In this document: in pieces, positions 15,927 to 23,926 of the stretch
Position numbering within the stretch: position 1 is the stretch's first letter
How the letters are laid out: every line of letters begins with the position of its first letter
Assembly: GCF_000759955.1 (NCBI RefSeq)
Contig: NZ_JNAL01000011.1
Location: forward strand, 1 to 53,588
Length of the DNA stretch: 53,588 nt
Direction of reading: 5' to 3'
Source of the DNA: Prochlorococcus marinus str. MIT 9201
Lineage (GTDB): Bacteria > Cyanobacteriota > Cyanobacteriia > PCC-6307 > Cyanobiaceae
Notes under the pieces: model-generated
Told to the model about the DNA's origin: nothing
Database searches by the model: none
The model's input: the letters and a program-made list of their open reading frames with translations, nothing else
Translations under genes and position numbers: made by a program

Positions 15927-16385
15927 TTATTTTTTTGCCCACTCAACAAATCTTTTTTCATTACTTTTTATATCTTGTAATGATTCAAAATAATATTTTC
16001 CCCAATCATCTTTTGGCAGTCCAAGAAATAACATTAGATTCAATGGGTAATGATCGCTATCGGAACAATTTCTAAAATCATCCCTGAATAAAAAGATTGC
16101 CTTTTTTAGAGCAATTGCGATACCCAATTCGATCATTACACCTTCGTCTGGTGGATTTCCATTAACAATCGCAAAAATACAATCACATTCTTTTAAATCA
16201 TTGAAATTACTTATTGCAACGTCATATGCCCATTCATTTTCTTGATGAGTTAAAGGTTTTGTTCTCTCAAAAGGTTCAAATACTTCTACATTTAAATCAT
16301 TGAAGATTTCAATAAATTCATTTAAAAGTGTTTTTGTTTGTTTTGAAAATCCATATGGATTTGCTAAATATAATTTCTTTCTCAA
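15927..16385 (-). CDS. Nucleoside 2-deoxyribosyltransferase
   Basis: This enzyme moves 2-deoxyribose between nucleobases or hydrolyses deoxynucleosides and their monophosphates. The 152 residues show the family motif PPDEGVMIELGIA (78-90) with Asp80, Gly82 and the nucleophile Glu86, an N-terminal LYLANPYGF strand-turn, and a C-terminal YPLNLML with the active-site Asn. Its ATG overlaps the stop of the phosphoribosyltransferase gene by 4 bp, so the two are translationally coupled. A role in nucleobase and deoxynucleoside salvage is likely. Confidence 0.9.
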   Translation of the reverse strand: MRKKLYLANPYGFSKQTKTLLNEFIEIFNDLNVEVFEPFERTKPLTHQENEWAYDVAISNFNDLKECDCIFAIVNGNPPDEGVMIELGIAIALKKAIFLFRDDFRNCSDSDHYPLNLMLFLGLPKDDWGKYYFESLQDIKSNEKRFVEWAKK

Positions 16386-16777
16386 TTTAAACCTCTTTTT
16401 TTGATGTACTCTTCGCGGTCACTTTTTGAATTTGAAGTATTTTCCCAGGGGAAAACTATCCATTCGCTTTTTTTTGATATAAATACTGTATTCCACCATA
16501 TAGGTTTGATTTTACTAAATAAGACAAAAAACATTGCTCCTTCTATATCCTTGAAGTTAGTTAATGTAAGACCAGTTTCATAAACATCGTCTACTATTAA
16601 TGAATTTTTTATTGGTTCTGAAATTAATTTAATTTTTAATTTATGGCTTAGTGCTACAGCAAGACATAATCCACCACGAGGAACTCCATATATACCAGAA
16701 AACTTCTTAAAACTACATTTATTAGCAATTTGTTCTACGCTCTTATCAAATTCGCTCCAGGAAAAATAATTAATCAT
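16382..16777 (-). CDS. Phosphoribosyltransferase (type I)
   Basis: From ATG 16777 the protein has 131 residues. It has GIYGVPRGGL (29-38) and the PRPP-binding signature LIVDDVYETGLTL (60-72), as in xanthine/hypoxanthine phosphoribosyltransferases. A longer frame with a Lys-rich leader starts at 16822, but ATG 16777 follows the upstream stop by 1 bp, typical of coupling. It couples on its other side to the nucleoside deoxyribosyltransferase. The base specificity is unknown. Confidence 0.86.
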   Translation of the reverse strand: MINYFSWSEFDKSVEQIANKCSFKKFSGIYGVPRGGLCLAVALSHKLKIKLISEPIKNSLIVDDVYETGLTLTNFKDIEGAMFFVLFSKIKPIWWNTVFISKKSEWIVFPWENTSNSKSDREEYIKKRGLN

Positions 16778-16778
16778 C

Positions 16779-16964
16779 TTAATTTTCTTTTTTTTCTTTT
16801 GTAGTTGCATAATTTGAAGCAATTACACTTAATAGTGCTACTACTTGCTCATTTGGACATTTGGTATTTTTTTTTAAATTTTCACATTCATTTATTATCT
16901 TGGAGTATGTATCCTCTACAATCCCGTTCATTTGATCGATACTAAAAGAATAGGGTTTATTCAT
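16779..16964 (-). CDS. Conserved small protein in the salvage cluster
   Basis: From ATG 16964 the product has 61 residues with no membrane span: MNKPYSFSIDQMNGIVED, a helix with Cys (INECENLKKNTKCP), and a C-terminal EQVVALLSVIASNYATTK. A GTG at 17048 would give 89 residues and overlap the preceding stop by 10 bp; I prefer the ATG since the added part looks unconserved. It ends 1 bp before the phosphoribosyltransferase start. Unknown family. Confidence 0.55.
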   Translation of the reverse strand: MNKPYSFSIDQMNGIVEDTYSKIINECENLKKNTKCPNEQVVALLSVIASNYATTKEKKEN

Positions 16965-17038
16965 ATTTAAATTATTAATTATTTTATTTTTACTTAAATT
17001 TCCAACGAAGTAAATATTTTGAGTATTTAAAGATAAAA

Positions 17039-17572
17039 TTATTCCCACATGGGATTATTTAATTTTTCAATTCTAAGTGAAGAAGGAACATAGGTATGTA
17101 AAGTTTCAATTTTTATAGCCCATTTTTTTGAGTTACCCTTTAAACTTTCGCTTTCAATTAGGTTTGTAAGAGGAATCCTTTTCCTAACTTTAAGAAGACC
17201 TAGACAAGTTTCCCAGGCTTCTTGATTTTTATAAATTTCTAACCAAAAATCAAAGATATTTTCCAAGATTTCTAAAGGTATATCAAATGAAATTCCCATT
17301 GAAGGTCTTTCCATTAAATGATTTTTGTTTCTTAGTTCATTTAATAAATTATTTACGTTTAGATTTATAGCTAAAAGAATATCTTTTGCTGATTCATTAC
17401 CTAATAATTCTTTTCTATGACAATCTAAAAGATTTTCATCCTCAGAAATATTTTCATCGCAATTTTTTATTCCTATAATCCAAAAACCTTCTCCATTATT
17501 TACTCCACTAGCAAGAAATAGATATTGAGGTGAATTCTGCAAGATTTGAATTATTTTTCCCATTTTTAACAT
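17039..17572 (-). CDS. Conserved hypothetical protein upstream of the salvage genes
   Basis: ATG 17572 gives 177 residues (a TTG at 17614 or an ATG at 17563 are alternatives). It begins MLKMGKIIQILQNSPQYLFL, followed by NNGEGFWIIGIKNCDEN; the middle holds GISFDIPLEILENIFDFWLE and the end VPSSLRIEKLNNPMWE. Soluble; Trp-rich helices. I recognise no domain. It leads a run of four closely spaced minus-strand genes ending in the deoxyribosyltransferase, so a link with nucleotide metabolism is possible but unproven. Confidence 0.6.
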   Translation of the reverse strand: MLKMGKIIQILQNSPQYLFLASGVNNGEGFWIIGIKNCDENISEDENLLDCHRKELLGNESAKDILLAINLNVNNLLNELRNKNHLMERPSMGISFDIPLEILENIFDFWLEIYKNQEAWETCLGLLKVRKRIPLTNLIESESLKGNSKKWAIKIETLHTYVPSSLRIEKLNNPMWE

Positions 17573-17766
17573 TTTTTGCTTGATATGAAAATAATTTTCC
17601 TTTGCAATTAACAAAATAAACTCCTCGTAAAAATGTTTTTGTTGTTAATATAGATTTTTTAACCAAATGTTTGATTTAAGAGAACTAAAACTTATGTTTT
17701 TGGATCCTACTGATTTGATCATTAACAATATTAATAAATACCTTTATAGTAATAAAACAATTAAAT

Positions 17767-17994
17767 TTATTTTTTCTTAGGAAACAATTTTCCTATTTTC
17801 TCTTTTTGCAAGTACTCTCTTTTAGTTCTTATTTTTTTATCTTCTAGTGATTCTTTATTAGTACTTACGGCATAAATAATGTAGAAAATCATACCAGTAA
17901 ATATTAACCCTAAAAAAATGATTAATATTCCTATGGGTTCACTAGGACTAAAAATTTTGAGATCTAAAGCTGAATTAAGGGCAATTATCATCAA
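17767..17994 (-). CDS. Small single-span membrane protein, 75 residues
   Basis: After a short N-terminus with FSPSEPIG comes one span (ILIIFLGLIFTGMIFYIIYAV, about 22-42), followed by a strongly basic cytoplasmic tail (KKIRTKREYLQKEKIGKLFPKKK). The N-out/C-in topology follows the positive-inside rule. Unknown function; the pattern recurs in small cyanobacterial membrane proteins. It lies 28 bp after the gene at 18023. Confidence 0.62.
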   Translation of the reverse strand: MMIIALNSALDLKIFSPSEPIGILIIFLGLIFTGMIFYIIYAVSTNKESLEDKKIRTKREYLQKEKIGKLFPKKK

Positions 17995-18022
17995 TAAACT
18001 AATTCCTTAAAGAATTGGAAAT

Positions 18023-18244
18023 CTAATTGATTTCCTCGTAACCAAAAAATGAAACATTATCTGAATTTTTATAACCATTAGCTGCTTCCTGTGGGTTTTG
18101 ACTGTCAAATTTTCTTGCTTTAGCATGAATCATGTTGAATGGAAAAATCACAGCTCCTACAAAAAAGTGAAGTAGTAAGAAATCTGAAGGTAGTCCATTT
18201 GTCCAATCAGGAAAAAATAGCAATGTCATCAATGATTCGTACAT
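18023..18244 (-). CDS. Small membrane-associated protein, 73 residues
   Basis: Starting at ATG 18244 (a TTG lies four codons upstream), the product begins MYESLMTLLFFPDWTNGLPS and has one hydrophobic stretch (DFLLLHFFVGAVIFPFNMIHA). A polar tail follows with NPQEAANGYKNSDNVSFFGYEEIN. No family recognised. It is probably cotranscribed with the 75-residue membrane gene downstream. Confidence 0.6.
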   Translation of the reverse strand: MYESLMTLLFFPDWTNGLPSDFLLLHFFVGAVIFPFNMIHAKARKFDSQNPQEAANGYKNSDNVSFFGYEEIN

Positions 18245-18407
18245 ATAAGTAGTCAAATAAACCTCTGACTATTATTACTGAACTTATCGCAATACTTTTA
18301 ATTTTTAATAAATTGAAATTTAATTTGGTTTTAATAATTATCAGATTTAATTGAAAAGACAATTTTAAAATACTATTATATTAATTATAAATATTGATTA
18401 ATAGCGT

Positions 18408-18809
18408 TTGTTAAAATTCTTTTTTGTCTTACTTTTAATTATATTTTTTCAATTGAGACCTGCAATAGGTTTTGCTTTTGATACGTCAGATCCTAGTGTT
18501 AGTTTGCTACAAAATAGGATCTCTAATAATTTCTCTAAGAAATATTGCAATGCTATTCAAAATGGTTTTTCTAAAGATGAAGCAATGAAATCAGCCATTG
18601 TAAAAACTGAAAACATTATATCTTTCTCTTACAATCCACAGAAAAAATGGATTGAGAAGAGTGACTTGGCTAATCAAATTTCATTGCAAGTAGTAAATGA
18701 TTGTGGATGGTCATTTGGATTAATTGGAAAGGAGGGAGTTGATTATTTTAAATCATATTTTCTAGAAATTTACGAAAAAACCACTCCTGATAAAAATTTT
18801 TCAAGATAA
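18408..18809 (+). CDS. Secreted conserved hypothetical protein, TTG start
   Basis: TTG 18408 opens a clear signal peptide (MLKFFFVLLLIIFFQLRPAI) with a likely cleavage site after the following GFA. The mature protein of about 110 residues has two Cys (KKYCNAI, NDCGW) that could form a disulfide in the periplasm or thylakoid lumen. NGFSKDEAMKSAI resembles a helix of small lumenal proteins. The function is unknown. A 63-residue membrane-protein gene follows after 9 bp. Confidence 0.68.
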   Translation: MLKFFFVLLLIIFFQLRPAIGFAFDTSDPSVSLLQNRISNNFSKKYCNAIQNGFSKDEAMKSAIVKTENIISFSYNPQKKWIEKSDLANQISLQVVNDCGWSFGLIGKEGVDYFKSYFLEIYEKTTPDKNFSR

Positions 18810-18818
18810 ATTGGGTTA

Positions 18819-19010
18819 ATGAATAATATTTCAGACAAATTAGTATTGACTATAATATTGATTACTATTCTTTTTGTGTTTGGATTAATTTTTTCAATAA
18901 AGTCCCCAGAGAGAAAGGTTATAGAATCGCCAATAATGTGGAAAGATGATTATTCTAATATTAGGGTTTATAGTAATAAAATAAATTCAGAAAGTAAAAG
19001 TATAATTTAA
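18819..19010 (+). CDS. Small membrane protein, 63 residues
   Basis: ATG 18819 encodes MNNISDKLV, one hydrophobic span (LTIILITILFVFGLIFSI, about 9-26), then a polar domain of about 37 residues (SPERKVIESPIMWKDDYSN). It starts 9 bp after the secreted gene at 18408, so they probably share a transcript and possibly a membrane-associated role. No family recognised. Confidence 0.58.
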   Translation: MNNISDKLVLTIILITILFVFGLIFSIKSPERKVIESPIMWKDDYSNIRVYSNKINSESKSII

Positions 19011-19103
19011 GTAAATATTCATAATTTACCAAAATAGGAAGATCATATCCAACTAAATACAAAAATATTTTTCTAATGCTCAATTAAATAATCATTTTAT
19101 TGT

Positions 19104-19445
19104 TTAATTTAAGTATTTCAAAAGAACTGCCGCTAGTTTTAAATCATCATTAAACCATGCTCGTATCGCCATAGCCCTTCGAGGATCATAAAAATTTTGT
19201 TTTCTGTACCAACTAAGAACTTCTGAATCTGATTTCTTACCATTACATGACAAACAACATGGGACACAATTGCTTGTACTGCTAATACCACCTTTTGACA
19301 TTGGATGAAGGTGATCAAGTGATTCTGAAGGGTTACCACAATAAATACATTTAAACTTAGTGAGTTTATTAAGTGACTCTCTCCAATTTTTATTACTTAT
19401 TTTAGGACAAAACTGATCAAGGTAAATTGCATCCTGACTATGCAT
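19104..19445 (-). CDS. HNH endonuclease family protein
   Basis: The 113 residues include the HNH core: a CIYC zinc pair (33-36), SLDHLHPMSKGG (42-53) with catalytic His, TSNCVPCCLSCNGKKSD (57-73) with Asn and the second Cys pair. This is the common cyanobacterial stand-alone HNH protein. It could nick or cut DNA, but its target is unknown. It has no adjacent methylase or integrase and no sign of a mobile intron, so a housekeeping role is likelier than selfish mobility. Confidence 0.87.
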   Translation of the reverse strand: MHSQDAIYLDQFCPKISNKNWRESLNKLTKFKCIYCGNPSESLDHLHPMSKGGISSTSNCVPCCLSCNGKKSDSEVLSWYRKQNFYDPRRAMAIRAWFNDDLKLAAVLLKYLN

Positions 19446-19590
19446 AGTATTCTTGAAAATTTTTTTGATAATAACAGTTTTTTTTAAATTTGATTGAAAA
19501 AGATAAAATAAGATTTTATAAGTCTTAATATTTTTTTAATTATTTAAATAGTAAGTTTTGTATTTTATCCCTTATCTACTGACAATATCA

Positions 19591-20379
19591 ATGGAGAGTA
19601 TTGATCATCACATATTTGAAAGTTTTTATATCTTTTTGATATCCTTTTTTTCTAATACGTTCTCAGCGATTTCTGGAGGAGGAGCAGGATTATTACAATT
19701 GCCAGCATTGATTTTATCTGGAATCCCTTATTATCAAGCTCTGGCTAGCCATAAATTAGCAACAGTAGCTCTAGGGATAGGTGGTTCATTAAGAAATTAC
19801 AAATCTTTAGGTAATGATATGAGTGTTGCTTGGCAAATTTTAATTTATGGATTACCAGGAGTAATTTTAGGGTCTTTAATAGTTGAGTACATATCAGAAA
19901 AGTATTTGTACTTAATTTTAGGAATATTATCAATACTATTAGCTTTTTACTCATTCCTTAAGCCAGATTTAGGGTTGTCATCTGGGAATAATAAGCTTAA
20001 TTTTGTTCATAAAATTAGATTTCTAATTTTTATATTCCTTATAGGTATTTTAAATGGTTCTATTTCTTCAGGAACAGGATTGCTCGTAACAATACTATTA
20101 ATAAAAACTTTTGAAATGGATTTTCTTCGAGCTATAAGTATGACATTCTTTACTGTTGGAATTTTTTGGAATTTTGTCGGAGCAGTTTTTTTGGCAAGAA
20201 TAGGATCGGTTCCTTCAAATATATTGATAGTATTAATAATTGGTTCCTTTACAGGAGGATATTTCGGAGCTCACCTGTCAAAATTAAAAGGGAATATACT
20301 AATTAAGAAAACTTTTACAACAGTTTGTATTTTGGTTGGTATTAGCTTATTGATTAAATCCATAAAAAGTTTTTTATAA
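19591..20379 (+). CDS. TauE/SafE family membrane transporter
   Basis: This 262-residue polytopic protein belongs to the TauE/SafE (DUF81) family of sulfite, sulfoacetate or organic-anion exporters. The first repeat contains FSAISGGGAGLLQLPALILSG and HKLATVALGIGG; the second contains ILNGSISSGTGLLVTILLIK, the family's duplicated loop. About eight membrane spans are visible. A TTG at 19558 would add 11 residues; I chose ATG 19591 (MESIDHHIFES). The substrate cannot be told from sequence. Confidence 0.87.
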   Translation: MESIDHHIFESFYIFLISFFSNTFSAISGGGAGLLQLPALILSGIPYYQALASHKLATVALGIGGSLRNYKSLGNDMSVAWQILIYGLPGVILGSLIVEYISEKYLYLILGILSILLAFYSFLKPDLGLSSGNNKLNFVHKIRFLIFIFLIGILNGSISSGTGLLVTILLIKTFEMDFLRAISMTFFTVGIFWNFVGAVFLARIGSVPSNILIVLIIGSFTGGYFGAHLSKLKGNILIKKTFTTVCILVGISLLIKSIKSFL

Positions 20380-20485
20380 ATTAATTGAGAATAGCAGTAC
20401 AATTTGATAAAAAAAGTCTAAAGCATTTTTATTAATTGAAAAAATAAATTAATTATTACTTTTTGAGAGACCTTATTTTAAATCC

Positions 20486-20512
20486 AAAAAAAAAGCCTCA
20501 CATATGCGAGGC
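20486..20512 (-). terminator. Rho-independent terminator of the candidate ncRNA
   Basis: On the minus strand GCCTC-GCATATGT-GAGGC is followed by nine T. The plus strand has no T-run after the stem, so it acts on minus-strand transcription only. Confidence 0.85.
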
Positions 20513-20640
20513 CGGGTGATGGGGAAACTTATTTTTAAACCAATTTCATAAAAAATGCAACCCCCTATCTGTAGCGCAACTCTTACCAACTATAAACACT
20601 ACAGGTAGTGCTTCTATGGTTTTCTTCCTTGGAAATTTAA
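20486..20640 (-). ncRNA. Candidate small non-coding RNA
   Basis: A strong minus-strand terminator (20486-20512) lies downstream of about 130 nt with no open frame but with unusual GC-rich blocks in an AT-rich gap: CACTAC/GTAGTG stem-loop at about 20598-20611, a GGGGG run at about 20560, and CCCCATCACCCGG just before the terminator. No minus-strand gene precedes or follows to account for the terminator. The 5' end is approximate. I could not match it to Yfr1, 6S RNA, RNase P RNA or tmRNA. Confidence 0.5.
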
Positions 20641-20781
20641 AAATTTCGAAATATTTTTGTAATTTTAAAATTTATGAGTAAAAATCTTATTTTATGATTT
20701 CAAATGTTTTATGGTAATTTTACTTGTTAAAAATGTCCTGCACAGTATCATTCGTAATAACTTTGCTAGTAAAAAGATTTA

Positions 20782-21009
20782 ATGATTGAATTAACTTTAC
20801 TAACTCTTTTGAATTATGTTGGTGATAATTTCTGTGAGTATAGAAATCTTGGTCATGATAACTATAAATCTTTACTTCTCTCTTACAGTGATGCAAGTAA
20901 TAAATTTGGACCATTAGAGGTTAAAAAGGTTATTGAAAAGTCAGAAAATTTTAAAGTTGTTGCTGTTGCTATTGCTGCAGTTAAGTGCCCTCAGCATATA
21001 GTTAAGTAA
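20782..21009 (+). CDS. Conserved small protein, 75 residues
   Basis: ATG 20782 encodes a soluble protein: IELTLLTLLNYVGDNFCEY, a central polar part with GHDNYKSLLLSYSDASNKFG, then a hydrophobic strand VVAVAIAAVKCPQHIVK with Cys. No domain is recognised. The stop overlaps the ATG of the next gene by one base (TAATG), so the two are coupled. Confidence 0.6.
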   Translation: MIELTLLTLLNYVGDNFCEYRNLGHDNYKSLLLSYSDASNKFGPLEVKKVIEKSENFKVVAVAIAAVKCPQHIVK

Positions 21010-21275
21010 TGAAGTTTGAATTAAAAACTGAAAAAGAAAATTATTCAAAATCATTTTTACAATTTATTGGTATATTTTTTTTTATCACTTTAATAATTAT
21101 CCTTTGTGACGTAGCACTCAAATTAGGAATCATATCTAGAAATTATAAAATTGAATACGGCTGTAGACTTTTATCTGTTGAGAAATCTAAACCTAATTTT
21201 AAGAAATTATCTAGGCTTTCTAATTTGAAAAGTAAACAACAAATTTGGGAATTTTGCAGGGACTCTATAAAATAA
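21009..21275 (+). CDS. Small membrane protein, 88 residues
   Basis: This protein has one span at about residues 17-38 (FLQFIGIFFFITLIIILCDV) and a basic, Lys/Ser-rich second half with two Cys (YGCRLLS, EFCRDS). The cytoplasmic N-terminus is charged. It overlaps the preceding stop by one base (TAATG). No family recognised. It converges on the ABC permease gene after 3 bp. Confidence 0.6.
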   Translation: MKFELKTEKENYSKSFLQFIGIFFFITLIIILCDVALKLGIISRNYKIEYGCRLLSVEKSKPNFKKLSRLSNLKSKQQIWEFCRDSIK

Positions 21276-21278
21276 TAA

Positions 21279-22073
21279 TTAGCTAGATGCAGATGTATAA
21301 AATTTTAATGCAAATAACCAGAACTTTCTTGAAGTTATAAGAAATACTGAAGCAACAATAACTTCAAGCAATATTTTCCAAAATTGAGAAAGTCCAAGAA
21401 AAACTTCAGAAGGAATTGTAGTTATGAAAGCAATAGGAATGAAAATACTGAAAAAAATTCTTAAAGAAAATGAAAATGAATTTAGAGGAAATCTTCCAAT
21501 ATAAAGGAATGATCTTAATACTTCTGTTGCATTCCAAGTCTTAACAAACCAAATAGTAGTAGTTGAGATAAAAAACCATAGACTATATAAAATACAAATT
21601 GAGCAGCTTATCGTAATCAAGGATAGGGTCATAAAACTTAAATTTAAATTTATTTGATTTATTCTTATGCAGAAGAACAACAACAAAAATCCAAGCATTA
21701 TTTCTAAAAATCCAGATGGGTTTATTTTTTTTAATGAAATAAAAAATTGACTATCAATAGGTTTTATAAGTACGAAGTCTAATGTTCCTTCCCTTATGTG
21801 TTTAACTATTTCTGTAAGATTAGGATTGAACCATGTATTTGTTATTCCATTCAAAATTGTATAAATACCTTGAATTATTAGTGCCTGTTCAAATTTCCAC
21901 CCTCCAATATATCCATTATTTTGAAAGAAAATAGATAATAGAAAAATACTCCCTATTAAACTTAAAATTGCAGTAATTAAATCAACTAATATATTTGTCT
22001 TATACTCCAATTCAGAAGCCAAAGAAGTATGTAAGAATTTTTTATAAACTTTTAGATATTTTCTTAAATTCAT
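21279..22073 (-). CDS. ABC-2 type permease subunit (COG3694-like)
   Basis: The 264-residue membrane protein has about six spans and the family feature IREGTLDFVLIKPIDSQFF (92-110) after the second span, typical of the COG3694/COG4587 ABC-2 permeases. It forms a heterodimeric channel with the permease encoded just upstream. Its ATG overlaps the upstream stop by 4 bp. The exported substrate is not known for this system. Confidence 0.85.
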   Translation of the reverse strand: MNLRKYLKVYKKFLHTSLASELEYKTNILVDLITAILSLIGSIFLLSIFFQNNGYIGGWKFEQALIIQGIYTILNGITNTWFNPNLTEIVKHIREGTLDFVLIKPIDSQFFISLKKINPSGFLEIMLGFLLLFFCIRINQINLNLSFMTLSLITISCSICILYSLWFFISTTTIWFVKTWNATEVLRSFLYIGRFPLNSFSFSLRIFFSIFIPIAFITTIPSEVFLGLSQFWKILLEVIVASVFLITSRKFWLFALKFYTSASS

Positions 22074-22864
22074 GACCCCATAGCTGTATATTTTTTCGTT
22101 CCTTCAGACCAGATTTTCTTAAATAATGGGAAAAGTATAAAAATCCATAGAATTTGCATACTTAAGCCTCCACTAATATTTGTTTCATTACCAGATAATA
22201 AGTTCGCAGGGAAATCAATTAGATATGGAAAAGGAGTTAAATAAATCCAAGATTTAACATATGCGGGAAATGAAACTACTGGAGCTAAAAGACCTGAAAG
22301 AAATAAAGTTGGAATAAATAACAATCTTTCTATCGATGATGCTTTCTCTGTCCAGAAACATAGACATGCAACTATTGACTGTATTAAAAATTGAATCAAG
22401 AAGGATAAGAAAGTAGATACTATCGATAATAGTAAAAGACTTAAATTTGGAATCCATATACTTTCTGGATTAAAAATAAAAAAGAAAAATGCGATTATTA
22501 GTGCGAAAGGAAATCTTGTTATTTGTTCAGCAAGATGTTGTGCAAAATATCTAAAAAATGGATTTAAAGGTTGGATTAAATAAGGAGATACTTTCCCCAA
22601 AAGAGAATCCTCTTCAAAACTAAATACAACCCAAACTACAGAAAACTGCCTTACAAAAAAAGCACATAAGAAATACCTAGAAAGCATAACATCACTAATG
22701 TTTATGGATTCATTCAGATTATTATTTGTCCAAATGTTCAACATGAAAAAAGGAATAATCCCTGAAATTGCCCATAATGCAATTTCTACCCTATATTCCA
22801 ACATGTTTGAATATTGGACTTTTAATAAGGTGAATATTTTACTGTTAATCAAATTAGATATCAT
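22070..22864 (-). CDS. ABC-2 type permease subunit (COG4587-like)
   Basis: Another six-span permease of 264 residues, with the matching LLGKVSPYLIQPLNPFFRYF segment after the second span. Its start overlaps the ATPase gene end by 11 bp, and its stop overlaps the next permease. Together the three genes make one complete transporter. By analogy with the family it exports a lipid, a glycolipid or a small peptide; I infer only export, with no defined substrate. Confidence 0.85.
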   Translation of the reverse strand: MISNLINSKIFTLLKVQYSNMLEYRVEIALWAISGIIPFFMLNIWTNNNLNESINISDVMLSRYFLCAFFVRQFSVVWVVFSFEEDSLLGKVSPYLIQPLNPFFRYFAQHLAEQITRFPFALIIAFFFFIFNPESIWIPNLSLLLLSIVSTFLSFLIQFLIQSIVACLCFWTEKASSIERLLFIPTLFLSGLLAPVVSFPAYVKSWIYLTPFPYLIDFPANLLSGNETNISGGLSMQILWIFILFPLFKKIWSEGTKKYTAMGS

Positions 22865-23849
22865 AGTCTTTTTTGATTAATACCTTCCCAATAATTTCAT
22901 CTATAGGTGGTTCATTTATAAAAAGGTCTAAAATATCAAAATTATTTAGGATAGTTTTTAGTGAAGAGGTAATAGATTTGTTTTCAATTTTTATAGTGAT
23001 TTCATTCTTTATTTTATTTTTAACAGTAAAACCGGAATTTCCTAATTTAATTGCATCGTCTTCTGAGCGACAAACTATTAATATTTCTTTAACGGGAGAT
23101 AGTTTTTTTAATAATAGGTCAAGTTTTCCATCATATGATATCGCCCCTTGGTGGACGCATATAACTCTCTTGCATAGAGATGTAATATCTTTCATATAGT
23201 GGCTCGTTAAGCATATCGTTGCATTAGTTTCCTTATTATATTTTTGAAGGAATTTTCTTAAATTTCTCTGTGCATTAATATCTAATCCAAGTGTAGGCTC
23301 GTCTAAAAATAGAATATTTGGTTCATGTATCAAAGCTGCTAGTAATTCTGACTTCATACGCTGACCTAGTGAAAGTTTCCTAACAGGTATGTATAGCTCT
23401 TCATCAATTTCAAGCATTTCCGATAGCTTTTTTATTCTCTTTTTAGCTTCGAACTTATCTAAGTCATATATTGATGCATTCAAATAGAATGATTCAATTG
23501 GCGGAAGATCCCAGATAAGCTGTTGCTTTTGTCCCATTATTAAGGTGATATTCTTTAGGAAATTTTCTTTTCTCCTGAAAGGTAAGTAACCTGAAACCAA
23601 AATCGAACCTTCACTTGGATAAATTAAGCCACAAAGCATTTTTAATATTGTTGTTTTCCCTGCTCCATTAGCACCTAAAAAACCTACTATCTCTCCTTCT
23701 TTAATTTCAAAACTTATATCTTTTATAACTTTTAAACTTTTTGTTTGTCTTCTAAAAAAATGTTTAATTGTTCCTTTTAATCCTGGTTCTTTGGAAGAAA
23801 TATCAAATGACTTAGATAAATTTTTTACATCGATAATATTTTGTACCAT
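22854..23849 (-). CDS. ABC transporter ATP-binding protein (COG4586-like)
   Basis: The 331-residue ATPase has Walker A GANGAGKT (59-66), an LSLGQ signature (159-163) and Walker B ILFLDEP (179-185) followed by TLGLD. The C-terminal 110 residues are the accessory domain typical of the COG4586 subgroup. First gene of a three-gene overlapping operon with two ABC-2 permeases. It energises export across the inner membrane. Confidence 0.93.
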   Translation of the reverse strand: MVQNIIDVKNLSKSFDISSKEPGLKGTIKHFFRRQTKSLKVIKDISFEIKEGEIVGFLGANGAGKTTILKMLCGLIYPSEGSILVSGYLPFRRKENFLKNITLIMGQKQQLIWDLPPIESFYLNASIYDLDKFEAKKRIKKLSEMLEIDEELYIPVRKLSLGQRMKSELLAALIHEPNILFLDEPTLGLDINAQRNLRKFLQKYNKETNATICLTSHYMKDITSLCKRVICVHQGAISYDGKLDLLLKKLSPVKEILIVCRSEDDAIKLGNSGFTVKNKIKNEITIKIENKSITSSLKTILNNFDILDLFINEPPIDEIIGKVLIKKDYDI

Positions 23850-23926
23850 TTAAAGATTTAATTACTAAAGTTATATATTTAAATAAATAGTTAAATTATT
23901 TTTATTTTAGAAAATTTTTTAACGAA

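Noticed and set aside
15691-15993. Plus-strand open frame of 100 residues
   Set aside because: It lies opposite rpsU and the end of the deoxyribosyltransferase, both clearly real.
17667-17780. Plus-strand frame of 37 residues (MFDLRELKLMFLDPTDL...)
   Set aside because: No Shine-Dalgarno or recognisable pattern, and it runs into the convergent gene at 17767; could be a chance frame.
20540-20605. tRNA-like stretch on the minus strand (TTGGTAAGAG followed by GGGGGTTGC)
   Set aside because: No acceptor stem, anticodon arm or T-arm could be closed; treated as part of the candidate small RNA.
20486-20640. Possible tmRNA, 6S RNA or Yfr1
   Set aside because: No tag-peptide coding, no long open bubble and no ACUCCUCACAC-like motif were seen, so none of these names was applied.
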